Below, one piece after another: positions 14,859 to 23,919 of a stretch of 35,260 nt of DNA. Position 1 is the first letter of the stretch; the number at the start of each line of letters is the position of its first letter. The stretch spans positions 1 to 35,260 of the forward strand of contig VXOS01000017.1 in assembly GCA_009839925.1 (NCBI GenBank). Reading direction: 5' to 3'. The notes under the pieces are model-generated. The model did not search any database. It saw only the letters and a program-made list of their open reading frames with translations, and was not told the origin of the DNA. The position numbers and the translations under genes were made by a program. This DNA is from Chloroflexota bacterium (lineage in GTDB: Bacteria; Chloroflexota; Dehalococcoidia; UBA2979).

Positions 14859-15302
14859 ATGGTCGAGCAACCGACCGACGAGGACCGCATGCAGGCGTCC
14901 GACAAATCCCTCCAGAAGATGTGGAAGTTCGTCGAGAAATTCGCCGAGAAGAGCGGCTCATACCTCCACCCGCAGCGCGAGATCACCGAGTTCCTCGTGA
15001 TCGGCCTCGCCAAGCACGTGGACGACCTGGGGCGGCCGCTCTGCCCCTGCAACTTCTACGAGGACAAAGAGGAAGAGGTGAAACGCAGCACCTGGATCTG
15101 CGCCTGCGAGGAGATGCAGAAGTACAAATACTGCCACTGACTGCTGTTCTGTAATGAGGAAGGTCTTCCCATCACCGAACACCTGCCAGAGGACCACGAG
15201 GGCCGCGAGATCTACGGCCTCGTAAAGGATCCGCACCCCGACAAGGGCCGCGCCCTCGCACGCCTCGAGGAGAAACAGGGCCGCACGATCGAGAAGAAGT
15301 AA
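14859..15302 (+). CDS. ftrB: Ferredoxin-thioredoxin reductase catalytic chain, predicted selenoprotein (Sec94 by TGA)
   Basis: Read through the TGA at 15138-15140 the protein has 147 residues. Cys62-Pro-Cys64, Cys81-x-Cys83 and Cys92-His93-Sec94 match CPC, CxC and CHC of the family with the same spacings as Synechocystis FTR (Cys55/57, 74/76, 85/87). Sec94 stands at Cys87, one of the two redox-active residues beside the [4Fe-4S] cluster. After the TGA the frame stays open for 53 codons to TAA, encoding LLFCNEEGLPITEHLPEDH, which reads as the family's normal continuation. Truncation at the TGA would lose an active-site residue. A SECIS-like hairpin follows at 15154-15172. FTR uses ferredoxin electrons to reduce thioredoxin disulfides; trxA lies 0.7 kb away. 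An extra cysteine, Cys98, gives UxxxC. ATG is preceded by GGAGGG. No variable (alpha) subunit gene is visible. Confidence 0.88.
15154..15172 (+). promoter_or_regulatory. Bacterial SECIS element (selenocysteine insertion hairpin)
   Basis: The sequence GGA-AGGTCT-TCC at 15158-15169 folds as a hairpin with an AGGUCU apical loop, the loop I recall for the E. coli fdhF SECIS. ATG (15154-15156) pairs with CAT (15170-15172) below it, leaving A15157 bulged. The loop GG starts 21 bases after the TGA, inside the 16-37 base window known for bacterial SECIS. The codons involved (TGT, AAT, GGT, CTT) are unusual for this GC-rich genome, as expected if RNA structure constrains them. SelB would bind here to deliver Sec-tRNA. 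Confidence 0.8.
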
Positions 15303-15307
15303 CGGGG

Positions 15308-15323
15308 GGCTGCGCGCGCAGCC
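15308..15323. terminator. Perfect palindrome after the FTR gene
   Basis: GGCTGCGC and GCGCAGCC form a perfect 16-base palindrome five bases after the TAA of the FTR gene. No T-tract follows, so it is a weak terminator or mRNA-stabilising hairpin between this gene and the next. Confidence 0.4.
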
Positions 15324-15345
15324 GGGGGCCGCCGAGGCAAGCGCG

Positions 15346-15909
15346 ATGGAGATCGGCGAGACCCTCTACGTCACCGAGCGCCGGAAGTGGCGCGAGTGGC
15401 TCGCGGCCAACTTCGACAGTGCGAGCGAGATCTGGCTCGTGTATCCGAACAAGGCGTCCGGCGAGCCGCGCATCCTCTACAACGATGCGGTGGAGGAGGC
15501 GCTCTGCTTCGGCTGGATCGACAGCATCATCAAGAAACCGGACGAGCTGCGGGCCGCGCAGCGGTTCTCGCCACGGAGGCGGGGCAGCCGCTACTCGCAG
15601 CTGAACAAGGAGCGCCTGCGCTGGCTTGCCGGCGAGGGGCTGCTGCATCCCTCCGTTCGCGCAGCGGTCGAGGAGGTGCTGCGCGAGGAGTTCGTCTTCC
15701 CCGACGACATCCTCGACGCGATCCGGGCGAACAATCGGGCGTGGACGCACTACGAGCGCTTCTCCGCCGCGTACCGCCGCATCCGCGTGGCGTACATCGA
15801 TGTAGGCAGGGCGCGCCCTGAGGTGTTCGAGAGCCGCCTGCGGAGCTTCATCAGGGCTACGGAGCAGGGGCGGCAGCTGGGCTACGGCGGCGTCGAGAAG
15901 TACTTCTGA
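15346..15909 (+). CDS. YdeI/OmpD-associated family protein
   Basis: 187 residues, the usual length of the YdeI/OmpD-associated (bacteriocin-protection) family. Signatures are EIWLVYPNKASGEPRILYNDAVEEALCFGWIDS, followed by RFSPRRRGSRYSQLNKER and a C-terminal YERFSAAYRRIRVAYID. Members have been linked to stress and antimicrobial peptide tolerance, but the biochemical role is unknown. ATG preceded by GAGG. It is 43 bases downstream of the FTR gene on the same strand and ends at a good terminator; co-transcription is possible. Confidence 0.85.
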   Translation: MEIGETLYVTERRKWREWLAANFDSASEIWLVYPNKASGEPRILYNDAVEEALCFGWIDSIIKKPDELRAAQRFSPRRRGSRYSQLNKERLRWLAGEGLLHPSVRAAVEEVLREEFVFPDDILDAIRANNRAWTHYERFSAAYRRIRVAYIDVGRARPEVFESRLRSFIRATEQGRQLGYGGVEKYF

Positions 15910-15947
15910 GCGCGGCCCCGCGCCTGCCGCGGGCCGCCGACACACGA

Positions 15948-15981
15948 CGGGCGCCCTCGCCGGCCGGCGGGGCGCCCGTTT
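15948..15981 (+). terminator. Rho-independent-type terminator
   Basis: CGGGCGCCC (15948-15956) and GGGCGCCCG (15970-15978) form a 9-bp stem around a 13-base GC-rich loop, followed by TTT. It lies 38 bases after the YdeI-family stop and before the convergent trxA stop, so it probably ends the plus-strand transcript and may also block the opposite one. Confidence 0.65.
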
Positions 15982-15998
15982 CAGTGCTGCCGCGAGGG

Positions 15999-16325
15999 CT
16001 ACGCGAGGGCGGCGTCGAGCTGCTTCGCGAGGTCGCCCTTGGGGCGGAAGCCGATGATCTGGCCGACCGGCTCGCCACCCTTGAAGACGAGCAGCGTGGG
16101 AATCGAGCGGATCCCGTACTGGCCGGCGGTCATCGGGTTCTCGTCGGTGTTGAGCTTCACGAACTTGACGCGGCCGTCGTACTCCTCGGCGAGCTCCTCG
16201 ACGATCGGGGCGACCATGCGGCAGGGGCCGCACCAGGGCGCCCAGAAGTCGACCAGCACCGGGTCGTCGTTCTCGATCACGTCCGAGTTGAACGTCGCGT
16301 CCGTCGTGTCGGTAGGCATCGCCAT
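15999..16325 (-). CDS. trxA: Thioredoxin
   Basis: 108 residues, standard thioredoxin length. DFWAPWCGPCRMVAPIVEELA carries the redox pair Cys32 and Cys35; the cis-proline loop is RSIPTLLVFKGGE. It reduces cytoplasmic protein disulfides. I chose the first ATG at 16325, with AGGGGGAA upstream; an ATG two codons later is possible. In FTR-using organisms thioredoxin is the substrate of ferredoxin-thioredoxin reductase, so the convergent nearby ftrB may encode its reductase. That link is inferred from proximity and family knowledge. Confidence 0.96.
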   Translation of the reverse strand: MAMPTDTTDATFNSDVIENDDPVLVDFWAPWCGPCRMVAPIVEELAEEYDGRVKFVKLNTDENPMTAGQYGIRSIPTLLVFKGGEPVGQIIGFRPKGDLAKQLDAALA

Positions 16326-16420
16326 GACCTGGATTCCCCCTTCAACCGCCCGCACCCGCCGGGCCGGATCCAGTATCTCACGCCGCGCCAGCCCGCGCGC
16401 GGATCGGCGGCGATTCGAGG

Positions 16421-17425
16421 CTACTCCTCGCCCGGCCGCGCCGCCTCCATCGCACCGCGCAGCGCGGCGAGCGTGCCGCGCTCCACGTCCGCGGCGGCGC
16501 TGCGCAGCGCGTTCGCGATCGCGAAGGCATCGCTCGTCCCGTGCGCGATGAACACGCAGCCGCCGAGGCCGAGCAGCGGCGCGGCGCCGTGCGCGCGGTA
16601 GTCCAGCGAAGCGCGCACCCTGCGGGCGGCCGGGCGGATCAGGAGCCCGCCGAGTCGGCCCCGCCAGGAGCGCTCCGCGGCGTTCCGCAGCTCGCCCATC
16701 AGCAGCTCCATCAGGCCCTCGCCAAGCTTCAACACGACGTTACCCGTGAAGCCGTCCGTGACCACCACGTCGGCGCGGTTCTCGACCATCTCACGGCCCT
16801 CGATGTTGCCGATGAAGTGCAGGCCGGACTCGCTCAGCCGCTCGTGGGTCTCGATCGTGAGCGGCGAGCCCTTGCTGCCCTCCTCGCCGATGTTGAGCAG
16901 ACCGACGCGCGGCTCGGCCACCCCGCGCGCGGCGCGCATGTAGCTGCTGCCGAGGTGCGCGAACTGCACGAGGTGCGAGGCGCGGCACTCGGCGTTCGCC
17001 CCGGCGTCGATCAGCAGCGTCAGCCCGTTCGGGAAGGGGATCGGCGCGCCGATCGCCGGGCGCTCGACGCCCGGCAGCCGTCCCAGCTCCAGCAGCGCGA
17101 CGACGAACGTGGCCCCCGTGTTGCCGGCGGAGACGAAGGCGTCCGCCTCGCCGTCGCGGACAAGCCCGACGCCCACGTAGGTCGAGGACTGCTTGCGGCG
17201 GATCGCCTCGCGAGCGGCGTGGTCGCCCATCTCGATCACGTCCGGCGCGTGCACCACACGCAGCCCGTCCGGCGCGCCGCCGAGCCGCTCGATCTCGTCG
17301 ACGAGGCGCCGCTCGTCGCCAACGAGCGCGACCTCGATGCCCTCGCGGGCCGCCTCGATCGCGCCCTCGGCGGTCGCCGCCGGCGCGAGGTCGCCGCCCA
17401 TCCCGTCGATCGCGACGCGGGTCAC
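16421..17425 (-). CDS. plsX: Phosphate acyltransferase PlsX
   Basis: 334 residues. Family signatures are VAIDGMGGDLAP at the N-terminus, SAGNTGA, LIDAGANAEC, GLLNIGEEGSKG and DGFTGNVVLKLGEG. PlsX converts acyl-ACP to acyl-phosphate, the donor for PlsY in bacterial phospholipid synthesis, at the membrane face. The GTG start at 17425 overlaps the stop of the upstream methyltransferase (GTGA), so the two are translationally coupled. The usual partners rpmF and fabH are not present here. Confidence 0.95.
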   Translation of the reverse strand: MTRVAIDGMGGDLAPAATAEGAIEAAREGIEVALVGDERRLVDEIERLGGAPDGLRVVHAPDVIEMGDHAAREAIRRKQSSTYVGVGLVRDGEADAFVSAGNTGATFVVALLELGRLPGVERPAIGAPIPFPNGLTLLIDAGANAECRASHLVQFAHLGSSYMRAARGVAEPRVGLLNIGEEGSKGSPLTIETHERLSESGLHFIGNIEGREMVENRADVVVTDGFTGNVVLKLGEGLMELLMGELRNAAERSWRGRLGGLLIRPAARRVRASLDYRAHGAAPLLGLGGCVFIAHGTSDAFAIANALRSAAADVERGTLAALRGAMEAARPGEE

Positions 17426-18234
17426 GGCGCGTCCTCCGGCTCGTCGTCCGCGTCGTGCGAGAGCACGGCGATCAGCCGCTCGTCGCCGTCGCGCGGTGGG
17501 GCGCCCCCGTAGTCGCCGTACCAGGCGTCGACGCGCAGGCCGGCGAGGCGGGCGGCCAGCTCGATCTCGCCGGCGGTGATGACGCGCAGCGCGAACTGCT
17601 GCGTCACGCGGCGCAGCGGCCCGGACGGCGGCTGCACGTCGAAGTGCCACGTCACGAGGCGCAGCGACGCGCTCGGCACGCCCTCGATGGCGACGAGCTT
17701 CGTTACCAGCGCCTCGCCGCCCTCGCAGGGCAGCGGGCGCGTCCAGTGCTCGACCAGCGGGCGCGGGCCCGGCAGCCAGTCGTCGGCGTGCGGCGCCTCG
17801 ACGTCGATAGCCGCGATCCCGTCGGGCGCGAGGTGCACGGCCATGGTTGCGAAGGCCGCCGTAATGTCCTCGGTGGTCTCGAGGTGCTGCAGGCCTCCCA
17901 GCGGAACGAGCACGAGGCCGAAGCGCTCACCGAGCGCGAGCGAGCGCATGTCGCCCTCGACGAGGCGGACGGGCAGACCCTCGGTGCGCGCGCGGGCAGC
18001 GTCGAGCATCGCCGCGCTGTAGTCGACGCCGGCGACGCCGAAGCCGGCGCCGGCGAGGGCGGTGGCGACACGCCCCGTGCCGCAGCCCAGCTCCAGCACG
18101 TCCTCGCGGCCGTCGCGCGCCGCCGCGCGCTCGGCGAGCGCGAGGTAGAGCGCGAGATCGTCGTCGAAGCCCTCGAGATCGAGGTCGTAGAAGGGCGCGA
18201 TCTCCGCGAACGGATCGGCGGTCGGCTCCAGCAT
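17422..18234 (-). CDS. Class I S-adenosylmethionine-dependent methyltransferase
   Basis: 270 residues. A Rossmann methyltransferase fold with motif I VLELGCGTGRVATAL (about 46-60), followed by GVDYSAAML, a motif II-like EGDMRSLALGERFGLVLVPLGGLQHL, and a C-terminal beta-rich half (VTWHFDVQPPSGPLRRVTQQ) as in small-molecule methyltransferases. The substrate is unknown. It overlaps plsX by four bases and is divergent from apt (76 bases between starts), beside genes that recycle S-adenosylmethionine by-products. Confidence 0.85.
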   Translation of the reverse strand: MLEPTADPFAEIAPFYDLDLEGFDDDLALYLALAERAAARDGREDVLELGCGTGRVATALAGAGFGVAGVDYSAAMLDAARARTEGLPVRLVEGDMRSLALGERFGLVLVPLGGLQHLETTEDITAAFATMAVHLAPDGIAAIDVEAPHADDWLPGPRPLVEHWTRPLPCEGGEALVTKLVAIEGVPSASLRLVTWHFDVQPPSGPLRRVTQQFALRVITAGEIELAARLAGLRVDAWYGDYGGAPPRDGDERLIAVLSHDADDEPEDAP

Positions 18235-18310
18235 TCGCGCGATGCTAGCACCACGCCGCGCGAGAGGGAGCGCCCTTGACCCGGCAGGCGGGGCGACGCA
18301 GCATCGGCGC

Positions 18311-18862
18311 ATGACGGCATCGGCCCCGCTCGACGGCGGACGCCTGCGCGCATTGATCCGCGCAATCCCGGACTTCCCCGAGCCCGGCATCCTCTTCCGC
18401 GACATCACGCCGCTGCTGCACGACCCCGACGGCCTGCGCCAGACCAACGACGCCCTCGCCGAGGTGGCGCGCGACTACGGCGCGACGCTCGTCGCCGGGA
18501 TCGAGGCGCGCGGGTTCATCTTCGGCGTGCCCGTCGCGGAGCGCCTCGGCGTGCCGTTCGTGCCGATGCGCAAGCCGGGCAAGCTGCCCGCCGATCGCGC
18601 CTCCGTGGCCTACGAGTTGGAGTACGGGAGCGCCGCGCTCGAGCTGCACCGCGACCCCTCCGTGGACGGCCACCGCGTCGCGATCGTCGACGACCTGATC
18701 GCGACCGGCGGCACAGCCGAGGCGGCAGCGCAGCTGGTCGCCGGCCTCGGCGGCGAGGTGGCCGGCTTCGCCTTCGTCGTCGAGCTCGCCGAACTCGGCG
18801 GACGCGACCGGCTGGCCCCGCACGGGGTAACGTCGCTGGTGACGTACCAGGGGGCGGAATGA
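18311..18862 (+). CDS. apt: Adenine phosphoribosyltransferase
   Basis: 183 residues, the normal Apt length. IRAIPDFPEPGILFRDITPLL is the family N-terminal signature, GIEARGFIFG binds the base, MRKPGKLP is the flexible loop, and VAIVDDLIATGGTAEAA is the PRPP-binding motif. It converts adenine and PRPP to AMP. It overlaps mtnP (ATGA), whose product releases adenine from methylthioadenosine, so the pair forms a salvage unit. No Shine-Dalgarno sequence is obvious before the ATG; leaderless translation is possible. Confidence 0.96.
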   Translation: MTASAPLDGGRLRALIRAIPDFPEPGILFRDITPLLHDPDGLRQTNDALAEVARDYGATLVAGIEARGFIFGVPVAERLGVPFVPMRKPGKLPADRASVAYELEYGSAALELHRDPSVDGHRVAIVDDLIATGGTAEAAAQLVAGLGGEVAGFAFVVELAELGGRDRLAPHGVTSLVTYQGAE

Positions 18863-19743
18863 CCACGGCGGAGATCGGCGTCATCGGCGGGTCCGGCTTC
18901 TACCAGCTCGAGGAGCTGCGCGACGCCGAGCGGCTCGAGATCGAGACGCCCTTCGGCGCGCCCAGCGGGCCGATCGTCGCCGGCGCCATCGAGGGGCGGC
19001 GCGTCGCCTTCATCGCGCGGCACGGCGAGGGGCACCGCCTGCTGCCGTCCGAGGTGCCTGCTCGCGCGAACATCCACGCGCTGAAGCAGCTCGGCGCGGA
19101 GCGCGTGATCTCGCTCTCCGCCGTCGGCTCGCTGCGCGAGGAGATCGAGCCGCTGCACGCCGTCGCGCCGGACCAGATCATCGACCGCACGAACTGGCGG
19201 CGGCCGCACACCTTCTTCGGCGACGGGATGGTCGCGCACATCGGCTTCGCAGACCCGTTCTGCGCCGACCTCGCGACCGCGCTGGCCGACGCGGCCGAGG
19301 CGAGCGGCGTCACGACGCATCGAGGCGGCGCGCTGGTGGTGACCGAGGGCCCGTCGTTCTCGACGCGCGCGGAGGCGCGCATCAACCGCGACGCGGGCGG
19401 CACGATCATCGGGATGACCGCGATCCCCGAGGCGCGGCTCGCCCGCGAGGCCGAGCTCTGCTACGCCGCGCTCTGCTTCGTCACCGACTACGACGTCTGG
19501 CGCGAATCGCAGGACGACGTGAGCGCGGACATGGTGCTGGAGAACCTCGCGAGGAACGCCGCGCGCGGCCGCCAGGCGCTCGTGCGCACCGTTGCGGGGC
19601 TCGGCGCGCTCGGAGACTGCGGCTGTGGCGACGCGCTCGCCTCGGCGCTGGTTACCTCGCCGGACCTCGTACCGCTGGAGACGCGGCGGCGGCTCGCGCT
19701 GCTGCTGCGGCGCTACCACGGCGAGCCCCCGGACGAGCCATGA
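18859..19743 (+). CDS. mtnP: S-methyl-5'-thioadenosine phosphorylase
   Basis: 294 residues. GVIGGSGFYQL, FIARHGEGHRLLPSEVPARANI, RRPHTFFGDG, EGPSFSTRAEARI, GMTAIPEARLAREAELCYA and VTDYDVW follow the methylthioadenosine phosphorylase pattern, including the Asp that contacts adenine. It splits methylthioadenosine with phosphate to adenine and methylthioribose 1-phosphate. Start overlaps the apt stop and its stop overlaps the next start, indicating a coupled operon. Later methionine-salvage genes (mtnA and beyond) are not in the window. Confidence 0.94.
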   Translation: MTTAEIGVIGGSGFYQLEELRDAERLEIETPFGAPSGPIVAGAIEGRRVAFIARHGEGHRLLPSEVPARANIHALKQLGAERVISLSAVGSLREEIEPLHAVAPDQIIDRTNWRRPHTFFGDGMVAHIGFADPFCADLATALADAAEASGVTTHRGGALVVTEGPSFSTRAEARINRDAGGTIIGMTAIPEARLAREAELCYAALCFVTDYDVWRESQDDVSADMVLENLARNAARGRQALVRTVAGLGALGDCGCGDALASALVTSPDLVPLETRRRLALLLRRYHGEPPDEP

Positions 19744-20669
19744 CGCGCACGCTCTCGCGTGACCACACCGCCGCGGACGACGCCGCGCTCTATCGCGTGC
19801 ACGAGGAGCGCGACAGCCAGCGCCTGCTCGCGCTGCTCGCCGAGGACCGCGCCCACGCCGCCTTCGCAGTCGGCCATCTCGATAGCGGCCTCTTCGGCGC
19901 TGCGCGCTACTGGACGGCGGAAGGGCCGGCCGGCGAGCACGCGGTGGTGATGCACGCCAACGGCTCGCTGGGGCGGATGAGCGTGGTCAGTGGCGACCCG
20001 GCAGCCGCCGCCGCGGCGCTATCCCTGCACCCGGGCCCGCGAGGCGGCTACCTCGCGACCTTCGCCCCGGAGCATCTGCCTGCCGTGCGCGGCGTCTACG
20101 CGCTCGGCGGCCTGATCTCGATGATCCGCATGTCCGTCGACGCGGACAGCTTCCGGCCGGCCGGGGCGGGCATCGGCCGGCGCTCGGTGCAGCGCCTCGC
20201 GGCGCGCGACGCGCGCCAGCTGAACGCGCTCTACGCGACCGGCGGCGGCCCCACCGGCTACCGCGGCGAGCACATCGAGCAAGGCGTCTACTACGGCGTC
20301 TTCGAGGGCGGCACGATCGCCGCCGTCGCGGGGACGCACCTCGTCTCGCCGGGCATGGGCATCGCCGTGGTAGGCAACGTCTTCACGCGCGTCTCCGCGC
20401 GAGGGCGCGGGCTCGCAACGCGGGTCACCTCGGCGGTGACGGCCGACCTGCTGGAACGCGGCTGCTGGCAGGTGACGCTGACCGTGGACCCGGAGAACGC
20501 CCCCGCGCTGCGGGCCTACGAGCGACTGGGCTACGTGCGAGGCGCGCCGGTGCACGAGGCGCGCTTCCAGCGCCGCGACGTGCTCGGGCTGGGCGCCGTG
20601 CTGCGGCGGCGCTTCGCGCGGCGCGGCCCGGACGGCGAGCGCCTCGTGCGCGTCGCGCCCGGCGGGTAA
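19740..20669 (+). CDS. GNAT-family N-acetyltransferase
   Basis: 309 residues. The C-terminal half is a GNAT domain: GIAVVGNVFTRVSARGRGLATRV carries the acetyl-CoA-binding loop (RGRGLA near residue 221), followed by VTLTVDPENAPALRAYERLGYV. The N-terminal half (about 1-140) resembles a degenerate GNAT half seen in two-domain members. The substrate is unknown. It is coupled to mtnP by an ATGA overlap and precedes ahcY by 24 bases, an unusual position inside an S-adenosylmethionine turnover operon. Confidence 0.8.
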   Translation: MTRTLSRDHTAADDAALYRVHEERDSQRLLALLAEDRAHAAFAVGHLDSGLFGAARYWTAEGPAGEHAVVMHANGSLGRMSVVSGDPAAAAAALSLHPGPRGGYLATFAPEHLPAVRGVYALGGLISMIRMSVDADSFRPAGAGIGRRSVQRLAARDARQLNALYATGGGPTGYRGEHIEQGVYYGVFEGGTIAAVAGTHLVSPGMGIAVVGNVFTRVSARGRGLATRVTSAVTADLLERGCWQVTLTVDPENAPALRAYERLGYVRGAPVHEARFQRRDVLGLGAVLRRRFARRGPDGERLVRVAPGG

Positions 20670-21977
<1,308 letters not shown>

Positions 21978-21979
21978 GC

Positions 21980-21996
21980 GCCGCCGCGATGGCGGC
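21980..21996 (+). terminator. Short hairpin between ahcY and metK
   Basis: GCCGCC (21980-21985) pairs with GGCGGC (21991-21996) around a 5-base loop, two bases after the ahcY stop. No T-tract follows. The 76-base ahcY-metK spacer is too short for the known large S-adenosylmethionine riboswitches. Confidence 0.3.
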
Positions 21997-22053
21997 TGCG
22001 GCCGAACTGCGGTCCAATCGAGAGCGAAGACGCGCGGAAGGCACGGCGGGCTC

Positions 22054-23274
22054 ATGAGCAACACCTTCTTCGACTCGCCGTCCCTGCTGCTGACCAGCGA
22101 GTCGGTGACCGAGGGGCACCCGGACAAGCTCTGCGACCAGATCTCGGACGCGGTGCTCGACGCGCTGCTCGAACGCGATCCCGACGCGCGCGTGGCATGC
22201 GAGGCCGCCGTCAATACCGGCGTGGTGTTCGTCTTCGGTGAGGTCAGCACGACAGCCTGGGTGGACCTCCAGGACGTCGTGCGCCAGACGATCCGCGATG
22301 TCGGCTACGACGACTCGGAGGTCGGCTTCGACTGGCGCACCTGCGGCGTCCTCTCCTCGCTCAAGGAGCAGGCAAGCGACATCGCGCGGGGCGTGGACGC
22401 GGCCATCGAGGCGCGCGAGCGTGGCTCGGAGGACGTCTACGATCAGATTGGCGCGGGCGACCAGGGGATGATGATCGGCTTCGCCTGCGACGAGACTCCC
22501 GACCACATCCCGCTCACGCTCTGGCTCGCGCACCGGCTCGTGCAGCGGCTGGCGGCGCTGCGAAAGAGCGGTGTGCTGCCCTACCTGCGCCCCGACGGCA
22601 AGTCGCAGGTCACGATCGAGTACGAGTACGGCGTCCCGAAGCGCCTCGAGGCGGTGGTCGTCTCCACGCAGCACGACCCGGACGTGCGCATCGAGCAGTT
22701 GCGCGAGGACATGCGCAAGCTCGTCATCGAGCATGTCTGCCCCGATGACCTGCTCGCCGGGCTCGAGGAGGACAAGATCTTCGTGAACCCGACCGGGCGC
22801 TTCGTCTCGGGCGGGCCGGCAAGCGATGCCGGGCTGACCGGCCGCAAGATCATCGTCGACACCTACGGCGGCATCGCCCGCCACGGCGGGGGCGCCTTCA
22901 GCGGGAAGGATCCGACGAAGGTGGACCGCTCCGCCTCGTACGCCGCCCGGCACGTCGCCCGCAACATCGTCGGGGCCGGGCTCGCGGCCCGGATCGAAGT
23001 GCAGGTCTCGTACGCGATCGGCGTGGCGCAGCCGACCTCGGTTGCGATCGAGACGTTCGGGACGGGGAAGCTTCCCGACGCGGACCTGGTGCGCCTGATC
23101 GACGAGCACTTCGACCTGCGCCCGGCGGCGATCATCGACCGCTTCGATCTGCGCCGTCCGATCTACCAGCAGACGGCGGCCTACGGTCACTTCGGCCGCC
23201 CCCTCCTCGATCTGCCGTGGGAGCAACTGGACACGGTGGACGCGCTGCGGCAGAGCGCCGGCCTCGACGGGTAA
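22054..23274 (+). CDS. metK: S-adenosylmethionine synthetase
   Basis: 406 residues, typical Met[21 protein letters not shown] is the N-terminal ATP/methionine site, [17 protein letters not shown] and [17 protein letters not shown] are the two family signatures, and GVAQPTSV and HFGRP lie near the C-terminus. It makes S-adenosylmethionine from methionine and ATP. It closes the plus-strand group apt-mtnP-GNAT-ahcY-metK, so synthesis and by-product recycling are side by side. Confidence 0.97.
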   Translation: MSNTFFDSPSLLLTSESVTEGHPDKLCDQISDAVLDALLERDPDARVACEAAVNTGVVFVFGEVSTTAWVDLQDVVRQTIRDVGYDDSEVGFDWRTCGVLSSLKEQASDIARGVDAAIEARERGSEDVYDQIGAGDQGMMIGFACDETPDHIPLTLWLAHRLVQRLAALRKSGVLPYLRPDGKSQVTIEYEYGVPKRLEAVVVSTQHDPDVRIEQLREDMRKLVIEHVCPDDLLAGLEEDKIFVNPTGRFVSGGPASDAGLTGRKIIVDTYGGIARHGGGAFSGKDPTKVDRSASYAARHVARNIVGAGLAARIEVQVSYAIGVAQPTSVAIETFGTGKLPDADLVRLIDEHFDLRPAAIIDRFDLRRPIYQQTAAYGHFGRPLLDLPWEQLDTVDALRQSAGLDG

Positions 23275-23307
23275 CGTGCGCGCGATGGCATGGAACCGGT
23301 CCAGCGC

Positions 23308-23919
23308 CTACAGGAGATAGTCGGTTCGGTCGCGGATTGCCAGGTAGTCGTCCCAATCGAGGAAATGCACCCACGTGCTACGTTGACCACCCCGCACGCG
23401 AAGCGAGCGATTGGCGCCAGAACCACGCCACGCCGCAACTTCCGCACGCGGATACCGTTCGAAACGATCGGTGACAAACTCTAGCGCCGGTCTCAGGTCG
23501 GTATCAGTAGAGAACATCACCCCAACGTCGTACCGATCGTCGATCGCCCCCGCCACGAAGTCGATGGCAAGCTGGACATCCACGCCCTTCTGTTCCGCTC
23601 GCGTGTCTGGCCAGTCGCCTGGGTAGCGCAGCGGCCTGGGGATAACGACGGCTCCCGCTCGTTCCCACGCCTCGCACTGGCGCATGTGCGCCCCATACGT
23701 CTTCGGCTCTTTGGTCGATTCAGGGCGTCCGGTGTATACGCGGACTTCGCTGAGAGTACGTGTGAGCCCAGGTGGCGGGCGGCTGCAGATCAGATTCCCG
23801 AGAGCCAACGGGTCAATCTGACCGTCGGTGTGGTGAGCGGAGACGCCGGAGTAGAAGGTGCGGCGCGCTCCCCCGTACACGTTCTGCATGTCGACGAAGA
23901 CCGCAACTCGATCTGCCAT
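23308..23919 (-). CDS. NYN-domain (PIN-like) protein
   Basis: 203 residues. The fold is suggested by VAVFVDMQNVY (Asp10, Asn13), KGVDVQLAIDFV (Asp114, Asp120) and MFSTDTDLRPAL (Asp139, Asp141), the acidic cluster of NYN/LabA-type nucleases, which bind Mg2+ and cleave RNA. Cellular target is unknown. GC content and codon choice (for example ATA, TTT and CAA-containing codons on either strand) are less extreme than in metK and the nucleotidyltransferase next to it, suggesting horizontal acquisition. It is convergent with metK, 33 bases apart. I found no convincing antitoxin gene beside it. Confidence 0.75.
   Translation of the reverse strand: MADRVAVFVDMQNVYGGARRTFYSGVSAHHTDGQIDPLALGNLICSRPPPGLTRTLSEVRVYTGRPESTKEPKTYGAHMRQCEAWERAGAVVIPRPLRYPGDWPDTRAEQKGVDVQLAIDFVAGAIDDRYDVGVMFSTDTDLRPALEFVTDRFERYPRAEVAAWRGSGANRSLRVRGGQRSTWVHFLDWDDYLAIRDRTDYLL

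Noticed and set aside
14859-15140. A complete 93-residue FTR protein ending at the TGA
   Set aside because: It would lack one active-site residue and the conserved C-terminus that follows in the same frame; the SECIS-like hairpin fits readthrough as selenocysteine better.
15138-15302. Frameshift or sequencing error instead of recoding
   Set aside because: The frame is unchanged on both sides of the TGA, so no indel is needed. A point error (TGC or TGT read as TGA) remains possible but does not explain the hairpin.
21978-22053. S-adenosylmethionine or S-adenosylhomocysteine riboswitch before metK
   Set aside because: The 76-base spacer shows only a 6-bp hairpin and no recognisable conserved core; 24 bases before ahcY are too few.
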